Positions 1 through 11,394 of a stretch of DNA of 64,000 nt are shown here, piece after piece (the stretch's first letter is position 1; the number at the start of each line of letters is the position of its first letter). Below the pieces are notes generated by a model, which made no database searches, was not told the DNA's origin, and was given only the letters and a program-made list of their open reading frames with translations. Both the position numbers and the translations under genes were made by a program. Location: contig NC_071390.1 of assembly GCF_022682495.2 (NCBI RefSeq), forward strand, positions 171,393,220 to 171,457,219, read 5' to 3'. The DNA is from Desmodus rotundus. Its lineage: Eukaryota; Chordata; Mammalia; Chiroptera; Phyllostomidae.

Positions 1-358
1 CCATATTCTTCAAAATTGATATGAAGAGATCGAGTTACCTATAGGGTGTGGGAGATAGTAGATTTGGCTCAGGCTCTGTTTTTCTGGCAAGGAATGGCTT
101 TGTGCGTTTGCCAAATCCTCTTTCTCTGTCTGAAGCTCCTTGTCCTCCTTCATTCTACTATTTCCCACTCCGATTATCGAGAATGGCTTTCAATCATGAC
201 TTTGTAATGCTCCTTTCATCGATATTCTGAAAGGAAAGACAATGTTTTTCTACTTTTGCCCACTACTAAGACGCTATTAATGGGAATGTCTGCTGAGTTG
301 GCTTCCAGCACTCCTGCATTCCTAGTGCCTTCACTGAGTGACTGATAGGAACTAATTC
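1..358. other. Unique sequence, nothing recognised
   Basis: No repeat signature, RNA gene or protein-like frame is visible. The one small open frame here resembles nothing I know. Confidence 0.5.
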
Positions 359-1118
359 TGTTAGAATACCCCTAACTTAACTCTCTTAGAATGACCATTC
401 ACAACGAAGGCTCTGCTTGTTTAGCTGAATTCCTATCCTTCCTCTGGGACCAGCTTTTCAGGCTGGAGGCTCAGTTTGCATGGAGGGCCCTAAAGTACTT
501 GAATTTGCAGGAGAAGCCTGGGAATTTTGCAAGAACTGTCTCTCCTTTTAACATCCTATTGCTTCCTGTTTTCTATCAGTTTGCAAGCCTGAGTCCCTTA
601 AGTGAGGAAAAGAAACTGTGTTTGTTTAGGAAACATTCCCCCTGTCCAACTAACTCTCCACAAGCAGGGTAAGAGAAATCTTGACCTATTTGCTCCATGG
701 GGAGCACAAAAGCTCCTGCTTACTGGCCAGATGATGCTTTAGAAGGTAACAATAATTCTTTCTTGCTCTCTCTTTCCCTCTTCCGTCCTATAGAAAATGC
801 AGTCCTTTTAAATGTTAAATTGTTAAACAAGGGGGCCATTAGGCTGAGGTGGATCTGATGCCATGGTAGCCTACAGGAAGGAACCCAAATCTAAGCCTCC
901 ATGTACATCAAAGTTGTAAAATTGAAACCTAAGGGCAATTGATCACAAACAGGGACCTAGGCCTTAAGCTATAGCCAATCAGTAAATTTTTTGTTTCTGA
1001 CTTTATAAAGTTCTTTCCCCAGGTCTCTTTACCTCTTGTGGCTTGATGCTACCCTATTCAAATTTCTGTTCAAGTAAACTCTTCAAAATTATAATACGTC
1101 TCAAGTCATCTTTTAACA
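359..1118 (+). mobile_element. Possible solo LTR, ERV1-like
   Basis: Candidate retroviral solo LTR of about 760 bp. It starts TGTTAGAA and ends TTTTAACA, a near-perfect short inverted terminal match of the TG...CA type. Inside, in the order expected of a U3-R-U5 unit, are a CCAAT box (CCAATCAG, 975-982), a TATA box (TATAAAG, 1004-1010) and a poly(A)-signal-like AGTAAA (1073-1078) close to the 3' end. No internal viral sequence flanks it, and I could not find a convincing 4-6 bp target duplication. The boundaries and the class are inferred from promoter layout, so an ordinary AT-rich stretch with chance boxes is possible. Confidence 0.45.
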
Positions 1119-1640
1119 CAACCTATATTCCCTCCTTTCCCCGACCTCTAGTAGAGAGCTTTGAACAACTTGATATTTTTAATATCCTCTCACCTCTTTG
1201 ATCCCACCCACATTCTTGGGAACAAAACTCTCTTTAGAGAGATTCATAATTAACAAGACACAAGTCTTCAGTTAATCTCCCTCCCGAATCTTACACATGA
1301 AATATAAAACATTATTTTATAGGTGAAGTTATTTGCATACTGTTACAATAGGAATATGTATTAACTAGAAATTCCTTGGCAATAAAATATAAATTGTATT
1401 CTTAACTATAATATATATTTCTTAGACATTTTTCTACCAAAAAAGGAAGCTATGATTGGCCTATGTTAGGTTGAACAAACCCAGTTCTTTCCTCCTTCTT
1501 CTACCTTTGTTTCTCTGTGTTCTTTTCCTTGAAGATGTGATTTCCTTCCCCTTTGTGTCTCCCTTCTCCTTCTTTTCCTTGTAATGTGCTCATTGATATA
1601 TACTTATGAAGCATTTTCTATCTTATTTGTTTTTTCTCTC
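1119..1640. other. Unique AT-rich sequence, nothing recognised
   Basis: Pyrimidine-rich and AT-rich DNA with no repeat signature or protein-like frame that I can support. Confidence 0.5.
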
Positions 1641-1649
1641 ACTCCTTCC

Positions 1650-2020
1650 ACAAATAACAATCAACATTTTAAACGGGGCCAAGATTGTGATGGGCTTAGT
1701 GTGTAGTGGTAAACAAAGCAGACATAGAACCTCTCATCAGTCAACTTGCAAACTAATGATGGAGACAGTTATTAAACCGACAAATAGCCAAAACCGCCTG
1801 TAATTACATAAAGGGTAAGTGCTATGGGATAAAAAGGATCACTGTGAGTTAAATAGATACAAAGTGCCCAATAGTAGGCTGTTCCATCAGGGAAGAGTTT
1901 TATGAGGAGATACAATTTGAATAAAGACCTGAAGGATGAGAAGGGGTTTTCTAAGTAAATTAAAGGAGACAAGTATCTCTCAGGCCACTGAGGCCTTTTA
2001 CCAAGCACAGAGGCTGTGAA
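1650..2020 (-). mobile_element. L2 LINE 3' fragment, antisense
   Basis: Read on the + strand it follows the reverse complement of the mammalian L2 3' end. The order is: GTGGTAAACAAAGCAGACA, then a GATGGAGACAGTTATTAAA block, then AAGTGCTATGGGATAAA, then GACCTGAAGGATGAG. The copy is old and diverged, with no coding capacity. Confidence 0.6.
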
Positions 2021-2720
2021 AATGAAAAAGGTATTTTCCTGGCTTCATGTTATGTCAAACTCACATCTATGCGGAGCACTCAAAGACCTCTATTTCTAAA
2101 CTTGACTTTCCCCTTGAGCGAAGGTTTCAAGGTCTATCAAATCAAATCCATCATCTACTTTCCAAAGCTGTTCCCTCAAAACTTGCTGGTAAACACAGAG
2201 ATGGATTAGTTTGAGGTGTCTCCTTGAAACCCTCTATTAAAATATTTTCTAAGATATGTAAAAAAGCAAAAATTGACAACAGATCTATGTATTAAAAACT
2301 AGCGAAGAGCATATGTTTAGTATGGATAAACCTTCTATCAGTGCTGTGAATGTTAATAGACTGAGAAGCACATAATTCTACAAATGCCATATGTTTCAGT
2401 CTAACACAGAACAGGATGTACTGCCAAAGACATTTTAAAAATGCTTTGCCTTTTTCCTTCCCATTGTGTCTAATTGTGGATACAGAGAACGTACTTGACC
2501 AGAAAATTGAACACTGTTGGGAGGTGGAGGGAGTTCCCTCTTCTCCAGTCCTCAGGAAGCTGACAAACTGCATTTACTCGCGTTCAGTGAGAGAACCTAA
2601 CAGTGGGGAGAAGAAACTACTCTCCCAAACACAAGCAGCTCCAGGACAATCAAGTATTTGTTGGGTGTCAGTAATCGTATTAAAACCTGTGCACATCAGC
2701 TCTGGGTTCACAGTGCTGCC
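2021..2720. other. Unique sequence, nothing recognised
   Basis: Two overlapping opposite-strand frames of 93 and 102 codons lie here (around 2292-2724). Neither has a recognisable domain, and overlapping antisense frames of this size are expected by chance. Confidence 0.5.
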
Positions 2721-2724
2721 ATAG

Positions 2725-3090
2725 CTACTTTGCCCTTCCGCTGCGTCTCAAACAGGCCTGCCTCGGTGCCTTCGACCTGGCCACGCACATCTGCCCATAA
2801 TACTCTCTGACCACTGATTTGCAGTTCTGCCTCCCTTTCTTTACCTAGGGCTCTGCCCAAGTGCCGCCCCCTCTACTCTATTCCTTATAACTCCCCAGCC
2901 CCTTACACTGCTGTATTTTTCCCAGTGCTAACATCATTTTGTATATGTATATGCTGTTTGCTTACTGTCTATCATATGAGCAGTGACAATTTTTGACCTG
3001 TGCTTCATGTGCCCCCATCCTCTATAACAGTGTCTACAAAGTAGTAAGTGCTCAATTATATAGCTTCTTGATAATTGAATGGATAGCTGA
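2725..3090 (+). mobile_element. L2 LINE 3' end
   Basis: L2 3' pattern in sense orientation: a CT-rich segment (CTGCCTCCCTTTCTTTACC), then ACTGTCTATCATATGAGCAGTGACA in place of the usual 'CTAGAATGTAAGCTCC' block, then TAACAGTGTCTACAAAGTAGTAAGTGCTCAAT and a terminal TGAATGGAT. Diverged, 3' end nearly complete. Confidence 0.65.
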
Positions 3091-3093
3091 TGC

Positions 3094-3104
3094 GGGGGGG
3101 GGGG
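3094..3104 (+). repeat. Poly-G tract, 11 G
   Basis: Uninterrupted run of eleven G immediately after the L2 tail. Long poly-G is rarer than poly-A in mammalian DNA; such runs are length-unstable and prone to sequencing error. Confidence 0.9.
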
Positions 3105-3105
3105 A

Positions 3106-3620
3106 GTCTAGTCATTGATTAGATGTTGAAGAATACTAGGGACAAACTATTTTCTCTGTGAATAGATGAAGACTGTAAACAATATCACAGGTAAACACAG
3201 CTTTTCAATTTCTAAGAAAATCTATGAAAAGGTTGCATTGTCCAAAAATTGAGAAACATCAAATGCCCTGAAAATAATCATTTTCTTCTTCTTAAAACTT
3301 AAACTATTAGAAAGCATTGCCTAGGCATCTTAATATATTTGCAAGATGATGTGTTTTTAATAAAGTGAGAGTAAGATATCATATGGAAATACGATGAAAT
3401 CCTTTCAGAGATGAGAAAGAATCAGATTAATATGCAAAAATGATAAGGAGATAAAAAATGTAAGAGCAAATTAAACAATGTTTGCACTGAAAGAAAGCGG
3501 TAAAGGCCCCACAGAACGCAGAAGTAAAAAGAAAATTTAAAAAATAATTGCAGAAAATAGATATACAGAACATAGAAAGAATTACTTGAGAAAAGCAACA
3601 CTAGAAATAATAAAAATCGG
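3106..3620. other. Unique AT-rich sequence, nothing recognised
   Basis: AT-rich DNA with no repeat match that I can name and no coding signal. Confidence 0.5.
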
Positions 3621-3624
3621 CATT

Positions 3625-3810
3625 TATACAGTGCCTGAAAATGTTCTAGGTTTTTTGCTTCTTGACCTTTAGCACATACCATAACCCTATAGGGAGGGTA
3701 CCAGTGCATTTTCTATTTTGCAACGAGAACGTTGAGGCCCAGAGAGATTATGTGATTTACTCAATCCAGGTGGCAGAGCGGGAATAAGAAATAGGCCATC
3801 CGGTCAAAAT
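3625..3810 (+). mobile_element. MIR SINE, sense
   Basis: MIR body in order: CATTTATACAGTGCCTG, then CATACCATAACCCTATAGGGAGG, then the core-like ATTTTGCAACGAGAACGTTGAGGC, CCAGAGAGATTATGTGATTTAC, then GGTGGCAGAGCGGGAATAAGAA. The length is close to a full mammalian MIR. Confidence 0.8.
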
Positions 3811-5385
3811 GCACAAAACATACTAATTCCACTAGTTAGTATTTTAATGGATATGATTTACTTTTTAATCTATTATATTATCATTTTTATGGCCAATTAA
3901 AATTATATTCTCTATATTGTCATTACTCCTTGTCTACTTCAACTGGCAAGTGAATGTAAAAAAGCATGTGTATATCTCATAATACTGTGTTTATTCTAAC
4001 CCTCCTTGTAGTTTTCATATTATTTTCTAATGTTTTGCCCATCCTTTAATTTTGAACATTTCTGAATCACAGTTTTCAATATTTTGGCTTTTACATAGTA
4101 TATACATTTGCTTTTTGGATTCATTGTTACACATGAAAGATATGTTTGATCTTGCCCTGCCGTTTGTGTAACACACATTTTCTTCATTTCTTTTGGGGCT
4201 TTCTGGCAGAAGAATTGAACAAATACATCTTCAATTATTTTACAAGAATCACTCAGCTATTCTCTTGGCAGAGATTTTATTTCTATTTTACTTTGAGCTG
4301 AATTATTAAAAGACAAAGAGTCACTCTCAACCAATAATGCACCCAGTAACATGAAGAAGGTATCATTTTACAAGGGAGTGAATGAACATATTATCTGCTT
4401 GGTTGGTTATGTCAGAAACAAATCCAGAATAATTAATAAATTAGCTATATTATAACAGAAGTAATTAATAAATTAGCTGTATTATAATAGAAAAAATCAC
4501 TCTCCTTGAAACAATGGGCATAGAATCCTCTTTTTGTGATGTTCCATTAGTCTCAAAATAAGCAAATCTCTACAGAGGTTACCTTTCTGTCTGCTCATTC
4601 TAGAATGTCTGCTACCAGAATGACTTCTGGATAATCATTCAAATGTTAAACAGGATTTTTGCACACGTGTAGGTAGCTCTCATTAATCTGTTCTTTTAGA
4701 CACACCTTTGCTCATGGAAATGCTACTGGAATCCAGAAAGTTTCATTAAGTTTGAAAGGAAATCTCACTATGGTTACTCAATAATCCTGAAAAGAAACAG
4801 GGTTAAATGACTTATTTCTCTTTTGTTTTATGGGAAATTTCTATGAAACTGTAATATCAGAAATGTCTTAAAATAAAATGAAGTCATCTATTGTTACCAG
4901 TTTTTGAGAAGAAAAAATCACTATAAAGATTAGTGAATGTAAGCTGTTATTCTGTCTTTGTACATTTACAATATTCATGATCAGGAAACAGAATAGGTCT
5001 TATTCAAGCTTTGAAATGTAGTTTCTCCTATTTCTGTGACTGCTGTTGCCTACTTGAAAATTGCAAAAAGCTGCCTGAATAATCAGAGTGATTTACTTAC
5101 TTAACAAATAACTTTTTAAAGGAAAATACAATTCCCTACACACACAACTCCTGCTGCCTTTGCGGTTGCTTAAAGCCCTACAGGATTCCAAGGCATGTGG
5201 GCAGGGCTTCTGTGTTTCCTGTTCACTCAGTGTCCCCATCTCCTAGCACTTGGCCCTCGTCTGTGTGTAGGACGCCTCCCAGAAACCTTACTTCTCACGG
5301 TCCTTGTTTGAGTCGGTGACCCTGGTGTGGACCTTGATAGAGACAACGGCCTCTTGGGCTAAGAGGAAAGAATGGAGGGAATGAA
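3811..5385. other. AT-rich unique sequence
   Basis: Apart from a short tandem duplication at 4431-4492, I see no repeat family, RNA gene or coding frame in this stretch. Confidence 0.5.
4431..4492 (+). repeat. Tandem duplication, two copies of about 32 bp
   Basis: AATTAATAAATTAGCT begins both copies (4431 and 4463). The copies continue TATTATAA(C/T)AGAA and differ at two sites over about 30 bp. A simple local duplication, with mutations since. Confidence 0.9.
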
Positions 5386-5389
5386 GGTC

Positions 5390-5568
5390 CCAGTATGTTT
5401 GGGACATTTGACTTCTCCTACATCCGGATATATTATTTATTTCCTTTTGTACTGATTCTTTGTCTGATTCCTTCAGTTGGATGTAAGCTTGCTGATGGTG
5501 GGACCTGTTTTTCCTGCTTTATCCCCACTTCCTAGAATAGTGCACAGTTCACCTAGAATAGGCACTTA
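5390..5568 (+). mobile_element. L2 LINE 3' end, interrupted
   Basis: Contains the L2 3' motif 'TGGATGTAAGCTTGCTGATGG', then CCTGTTTTTCCTGC and CCTAGAATAGTGCACAG...AATAGGCACT. The usual CAATAAATATTTG end is missing because the Tigger-type element at 5569 sits at that point. Confidence 0.7.
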
Positions 5569-6016
5569 CAGTAGTCCCCCTTATCTGCATATTTGCATTC
5601 CATGGTTTCAGTTACCTTCAGTCGGCCATGTTCTGAAAATATTAAATAGAAAGTTCTAGAAATAAACAATTCATAAGTTTTCAATTGTACTCCACTCTGA
5701 ATAGTGGGATAAAATCTCATGACATCCTGCCCTGGATGTAAGTCATCCCTTTGTCCAGCATATTTCTGCTGTATAAGCACACTTGCTGTTAGTCACTTAG
5801 TCATCTTGGTTATCATATCCACTGCTGAGGTACTGTAGACCTTGTGTGTTCAAGGAATCCTCGTTTTACTAAATAATTCAACATTCACATGTTTTTGTTA
5901 TAGCATATTGGTATACTTTCAGTATTAGTTATTGTTGTTAATTTCTTTCAATGACTAATTTATAAATTAAACTTTATCATTAGTATGGATGCCTAGGAAA
6001 AAGAAATAGATACATA
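5569..6016 (+). mobile_element. Tigger-type non-autonomous DNA transposon (MER44-like)
   Basis: Starts CAGTAGTCCCCCTTATCTGC right after a TA, as expected for Tc1/mariner-superfamily Tigger elements. It continues with blocks I recognise from MER44/Tigger7-type consensus: GGTTTCAGTTACC, GAAAATATTAAATAGAAAGTTC, AATTCATAAGTTTTCAATTG, TTGTCCAGCATATTTCTGCTGTATA, and near the 3' side CTAATTTATAAATTAAACTTTATCAT. The coding part is deleted. The 3' terminal repeat is missing and replaced by the mariner starting near 6017. The subfamily name is from memory. Confidence 0.75.
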
Positions 6017-6664
6017 TTTTAGCCAGTCCGGAAAAAGGCCATTGTTAATATAATGAGGAAGGTTTGTGCAGTATCAGTGTAACCTGGCAGCCAAAGACAG
6101 AGGACTGGAATACACATGCATGAACAATGACGACTTCACTGTACGAGTCAGAGGGGGTGATAGATGCCATTGAGTGAGCATATGTACTGCGTGGCCATCA
6201 CATTTAAAATGACTGCATGAGTAAAGAAATGAATCTGCCTCAAATTTTGTATTAAGTTTGAATATTCCTCCACGGAAACTATGTAGATTATTCAGAAGGC
6301 CTCAGCTATGGGCAACTGGTGATTGGCAGCTTCATCTTGACAACAGGCCCACTCACGCATCACGTCTCAGGCAATTTTTGGTGAAACATCCAATCACCCA
6401 GGTGATTCAGCCTCCCCCTTAGAGCCCAGACTTGGCACCCTGTGAATTCTGCCTTTCCTGAAAACTAAACTCACCTTTGAAAGGGAAGACTTTTCAGACC
6501 ATCAGTGAGATTCAGGAAGATACGATGGGGCAGCTGATGGCAACTGTCCCAAGGTGCTTACTTTGAAGGGGACTGGGGCATCATTGTCCCATGTACAGTG
6601 TTTTTGTATCTTGTAGCTTCTTCAATAAATGTCTCTATTTTTCATAGTACATGGCTAAATACCG
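6017..6664 (+). mobile_element. Mariner copy A, internally deleted
   Basis: About 650-bp mariner relic. Its 5' 280 bp (to 6300) match the 5' region of the copy at 46564-47511 block for block, for example AACAATGACGACTTCACTGTAC, GAATCTGCCTCAAATTTTGT and TCCTCCACGGAAACTAT. At 6300/6301 the sequence jumps to the second half of the transposase: translated fragments WQLHLDNRPTHASRL (the region of the second catalytic Asp) and HPITQVIQPP are visible. It then runs into a non-coding 3' end with TTCAATAAATGTCTCTATTTTTCATAG. The HTH domain and the first catalytic Asp region are gone, and stops and frameshifts are present. The outermost 3' terminal repeat is degraded after about 6664. Confidence 0.85.
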
Positions 6665-7690
6665 ACGTATATATACGCATACACAAGTATAGTGTGTGTG
6701 TGTTTCACTCTATCCCTGGCAGAGCTCTGCACTTCTTAGCTTCTGCTCATCCTGCACATGCCTGCCTCTGACCCTTAGTATACAGCACAGACACAGAGAA
6801 CTGCCGTGAAATTCACAGCCACCTCTGTGGAAATGGATCCTCTTGTCATTTAGAGTGTGTTTCCTCTAGAGAGTTTACACTCCTAATGATTTGGCTAAAT
6901 TCTCAGCTCACCTTAGTCAAGATTATCTTAATTGTAAATTTTCATGCCGAATATATATATATAGTTTTTTTTCAAATTATCCAAGAAACTGAAACACTAG
7001 GAAGGGAAAGCTGTCTGCTCTCATCCAGAGGGAATTAAGCTAGTCACAGTCAAATCTTCCTCCATCAATAACCAATTTAAACCATTATCCCAATTAAATA
7101 TCATTCTGAAAGCAATCTTAATCAACCTAGACTTGATAGCCTTTCTGAAGGAATTGCTTAATTAAACTCTCTATGACATAAAGTGATTGCACTAGTCAAC
7201 CCAATGGTGACAGAGAACCAAGAGTCAGAGGAGAGTGTTTGGAAATTCATCTGCTGAGATCATCCAAAAGAATTCAGAGGCAGCAGGACTAATGTCCCTC
7301 TCACAGGGATATTTAAAGGGCACAAAGATAATTTAAATGAAGCATTTTTGAGAAGCAGTCTGAAGTGAGAGTTATGAACATTATTTTTGGAGCGTAGTGT
7401 CCATACCACCTCTTATTTCTGCGTTCTTTCTCTTAAAGTTTTGACTCTCCATAAAACCAGAATCTATTTCTCTCTTTCATTCTTGGGATTGTCCCGTACA
7501 GTGGTGCAGGTGGTTCATGCCACAAACGTACCTTCCGAAGAGATAAGTGGAGGCCAAAATTCAGCCCAGGTGCTTCCTCCCCATGCTGGTTGTCCATGAA
7601 ATACAACACTGTCCATTCAGAGAGAGAAATCCTTTTCTGATTTGCACAAAACATTTTCTAATCTTACATGATCCCTCCTGTGTTCCTTTC
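6665..7690. other. Unique sequence
   Basis: Short TG run near 6701 and AT run near 6950. Otherwise no repeat family or coding signal is recognised. Confidence 0.5.
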
Positions 7691-7694
7691 CCAC

Positions 7695-8095
7695 CACAAC
7701 ATGAAGGACTTAGAATATAACTGTGTTCTCTCACAGTTTTCGAGGCTGGATGCCTGAAATCAAGGTGTGGGCAGAGCAGTGCAGCCTGTGGAGGCTCTAG
7801 GGTAGAATCCCTGCCTTGCCCCTTCCAGCTCTGAGCCCCTGTTGGCATCCCTTGGCTTGTGGCTGCATCTTTCTGCTCTAACTTCACCTATGTTTTTCTT
7901 CCCTGTATCTGTGTTACGTCCTTTGGCTCTGACTTGTGAGAACACTTGTGATAGCACTTAGGGTCCATCTGCATCATTGAGGGTAATCTCCTCACCTTAA
8001 ACTCCTTAATTATATCTGCAAAGGCCCTTTTCCCAAATCAGGTCAGATATACAAGTTCCAAAGATTAAGACTTGATATTTTTAGGTTCTCATGAT
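7695..8095 (-). mobile_element. MLT1-type LTR (ERVL-MaLR), antisense
   Basis: Reverse complement of MLT1 landmarks in order: TGTGTTCTCTCACAGTTTTCGAGGCTGGATGCC...AATCAAGGTG, then GGCATCCCTTGGCTTGTGGCTGCATC, and finally TAATTATATCTGCAAAGGCCC followed by CCCAAATCAGGTCA, the complement of the LTR start. Ancient and not intact. Confidence 0.75.
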
Positions 8096-8880
8096 GCAGC
8101 CTACTTTATCTCTCAAACTGCTTTCTGGTCTCAGGGGCAGCATGATTGACTGAGCAGAGTTGTTTCAGACACATGAGGGTTTAAGCACGCCCAGGTCTCA
8201 GTGCCATTTGCAACAAGGGAATAAACTCTAGCTTTGATGCAAAACTTGGGGAACAGGTATATACCGAGGCTATTCAATAAAACTTAGGGAGATGATGAAA
8301 GTGAGGCAGATGGTTCTAGATTTGGGACTCCAGATGATCTGTGCCTCTTTTTATACCACACTTCTTAGATCTTCTTAGAGACGTAGAGTGAGCTGCTCAC
8401 TCCTTCTTTCTGTGCAGCACAGCAGTCCTGTTTGCTGAAGTGTAAGCTCTGCAGCCCATTTCTGGGACTACTTGGCATTCACACCTGTGGCCCTGACAAG
8501 ATAGGGTCCTTTGATTTCCTACTGATGGCATGGAAAACTAATTCTGGAGAGCTCCACATGACAGGGAGACCATTAGAACTAATGAAGCAGCTTTTCATTA
8601 TGAAAACCGAATCTCTTCAGGAAGAAGGTAGAAAAGGATGCATAAGCATCTCAGCTGGTAAAAATTACTCTTCTGAGTAAATGAGTATAACTTTAATAAG
8701 AAAATTGATACAGCACTGTGTTTGGGGAGAATATCTGCCTTATTGATTTATTATTTAAAGCGTATTTTTCTGAGATGAAAAGTGAGGAATGCTTATTAAC
8801 TATAATTTTTGAAAACATTCAAAAATGTAAAGAAGACAAAAAAGCATAAATATAGTCTCTAAATGTATAGACTTCTGTCC
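8096..8880. other. Unique sequence, nothing recognised
   Basis: One 82-codon frame (8432-8680) has no recognisable domain. No repeat signature that I can support. Confidence 0.5.
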
Positions 8881-8884
8881 AACC

Positions 8885-9510
8885 CACATCTTGCTAACCT
8901 GGCCCAAATCATTGTTATCTTTTACCTGGATTATTATCACCATATTCCTGCTGGGTCTCCAGCTTCCAGCTGCCCTCCTATCTACAGCTAGTTAAATGTT
9001 TCCACAATTGAGAAAATATTTTTCTTCAATGATTTCCCATTGCCTAATATAAATGCAAGACCCTTCACAGGTCTCTCCCCAATCCAGGAGTTTGGTATCT
9101 CCCAACTGTACCTGTCTCATGAGGTACTCACAATCTTTCACTGAATGGGTCCTCCGCACATCTCCTGAGGTCTTCACCTACCTGTTACCTTCACTCATTG
9201 TCCCCTCCCTTTCTCTTCTTATCCATCCTTCTGGCCAGAACTTACATGTCACTTTTTCCTGGAAGTCTCCTTTGACTCCACAATTCTAGATTAAGTGCCC
9301 CTTCTCTGGGCCTCCACAATGCCCCACACTTCTTGTCTTTGCACTCTGTCGTGTTTGCTGCCCTCCTGGCTATATCACATCCCCACTAGACAGTATAACC
9401 TCTGAGAGCAAGGACTGATTGCATCTGTTCTACAACAATATTTCCAGTGTCTACCACAGTGTTTAGCACATTGGAGACACTCAGCCAAAGTCTATGAAAT
9501 TATGTATACT
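8885..9510 (+). mobile_element. L2 LINE, long 3' fragment
   Basis: A longer L2 piece in sense orientation: CCTGGATTATTATCACCATATTCC, CTGCTGGGTCTCCAGCTTCCAGC, CCCCACACTTCTTGTCTTTGCACTC, then CCCACTAGACAGTATAACCTCTGAGAGCAAGGAC and the terminal CTACCACAGTGTTTAGCACATTGGAGACACTCA. About 600 bp, among the longest L2 segments in the window. Confidence 0.75.
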
Positions 9511-9529
9511 GAATGTTGGTAAAACTAAG

Positions 9530-9668
9530 ATTAGGAACAAGGACCTTAGATCCATATTGCTTGAGAACAAATCCCAAGTTCTTCAGTTACTAACTTTTGA
9601 CCATAGACAAATTACTAAATCTCTTGAATCTTAATTCCCTCACATGTAAAATAATAGTAAAAATAGTG
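9530..9668 (-). mobile_element. MIR SINE, antisense
   Basis: Reverse-complement MIR signature: ACAAATTACTAAATCTCTTGAATC followed by TTAATTCCCTCACATGTAAAATAATAG. Diverged fragment. Confidence 0.6.
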
Positions 9669-9699
9669 TTTTATGATGCAAAGTGAGGGGACCTTCAAT

Positions 9700-10280
9700 G
9701 AGACATGTCCTTGTATGATTTCCTCTTGTTGAGTGCAGGCAGAATCTGTAATTTGCTTCTAATCAATAGAATATGACAAATGATGGGATGGCACTGCATT
9801 AATTAGGCTACACTATGTGGCAAAGGAGATGGAGTGTCATTCCTCTGACTATGTGACATCGTCTGAGACTCTGTCTTAGGAGACTTCACCAAGAGAAATT
9901 CCCTGCTGAGTTTAGAAAAGAAAACAGCCATGGTGTGAATGGCCTTTTGAGAGGGCCCTGTGTCAGGGAACGACTCAGACCTGAGGACAGCCTCCAATCA
10001 ACAGTCAGAGGCCGAAATCCTCAGTTGTAAGGCCAGAGGAAATGAATTCTGCCCACACTCTGAGTAAGCTTGGAAGCAGATCCTTCCCTGGTTGAGCCTC
10101 CAGATACAACACAGCCCTGCCAAAGTTCAACAACAGTTCCAAGGGACCCTGAGCGGAGGACCCAGCCAAGCTGTGCCTAGCCTCCTGACCAGTGGGAACT
10201 GTGCCATGATAAATGTTTTGTTTTTCTTAAACTGTTTAGCTTGTGGTAACTTATTACACAGCAATAGAAAACTAATGAAT
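9700..10280 (+). mobile_element. MLT1-type LTR, sense
   Basis: MLT1 landmarks in order: TATGACAAATGATGGGATGGCACT, then TATGTGGCAAAGGAGATGG, GAACTGTGCCATGATAAATG, and a clear 3' terminus GTAACTTATTACACAGCAATAGAAAACTAATGA. The 5' edge is uncertain by some tens of bases. Confidence 0.8.
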
Positions 10281-10429
10281 ACTCTCTCTCCCGTATATTT
10301 ACTTGAAGGATTAAATAAAACAACATGCTGAAAAATATGCCTGTCAACTAGAATTATATTAATGTTTGTTAAATAAAAGGAAAATTAAATATTCCTGTCA
10401 TTCAATGCAATTAATGTTAGCATTTTATG

Positions 10430-10720
10430 TTTTCTGCTTCATTTCCCACTATTATCACTATATTTTATAGGTAAACTTGCACTAATCACACAATATGTAT
10501 TATAACAGGTGTGTCGTCTGCTAATATTTTCCTAATGTTGAAATTTATAGATGCATCCAAATTTGAGAAAATTTCCCCCATTTTCAGATATTTAGGATCT
10601 TTCCAACTTTTGTTGATTATAAACAGTATGACTTCATAATGAGTATTTGAAATCACAGTATCAATTATTTTATTAATTGCATTGAAAATATCATTTAAAA
10701 TTTTTCTTTCAGATATTTGC
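10430..10720 (-). mobile_element. Possible old L1 3' fragment, antisense
   Basis: CATTTTCAGATATTTAGGATCTTTCCAACTTTTGTTGATTATAAACAGTATG resembles the antisense of an old L1 3' region (the 'TTTAGGTTGTTTCCAATTTTT' block). AT-rich sequence makes false matches easy. Confidence 0.4.
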
Positions 10721-11394
10721 TTTCTTTCATTCAACTACTTAGCACAGAAGAATTTTGTAGCCTCTTCTTGTAAATGCTATTAATAAAATCATGGTAATTA
10801 TCACTTTAAGTTCTTCTACAAACGAGCCTTACAGTGTATTCCAAATTACAAAACATGCATCTCGCCCATTTTATACTAATTTACTCTAAGAATAAAATTA
10901 AGGTCAACTGATCTTTAAAAATAAAAGATTTAATTGCTTAATCCCTCTTAGTCATTGACCTGAAGATAAATGCTGCATTATATAGCTTTCGAAGTACAAT
11001 GTAAAAAATATATTTATTTCTATTCATTCATAACATGTGCTTGAAATGGTTTTAAAGCTCCTTAAATTGCTTGATAAGCTGTGACGAGTGTGTTCATCTT
11101 GATTCAGAGATTACTCCACCAACTTTCAGAAATAAAACGTTTTGATGATGAAGATGATGATGATTTTGAATCTGGTCAAACCCCCTCCAGGACATAAGGT
11201 AGTGCTTAAGAGAATCACAGAATTTTTCCATTAAGCCAAGGAAACTCTGGCAGACCTAGGAAGAAGCAGACTGCATTTTGACATACACAAGTGTTACTGT
11301 CATTTAGGTAGCTCTGAACCTTCTAAATAGATTAGGGTTGTAGCCCCCATATTAATATTCAGTTGTGAGATTTAGTTAATAAAATCTTGAGATT
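10721..11394. other. AT-rich unique sequence
   Basis: Only a short GATGAAGATGATGATG trinucleotide run near 11145 stands out. No gene or repeat family recognised. Confidence 0.5.
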
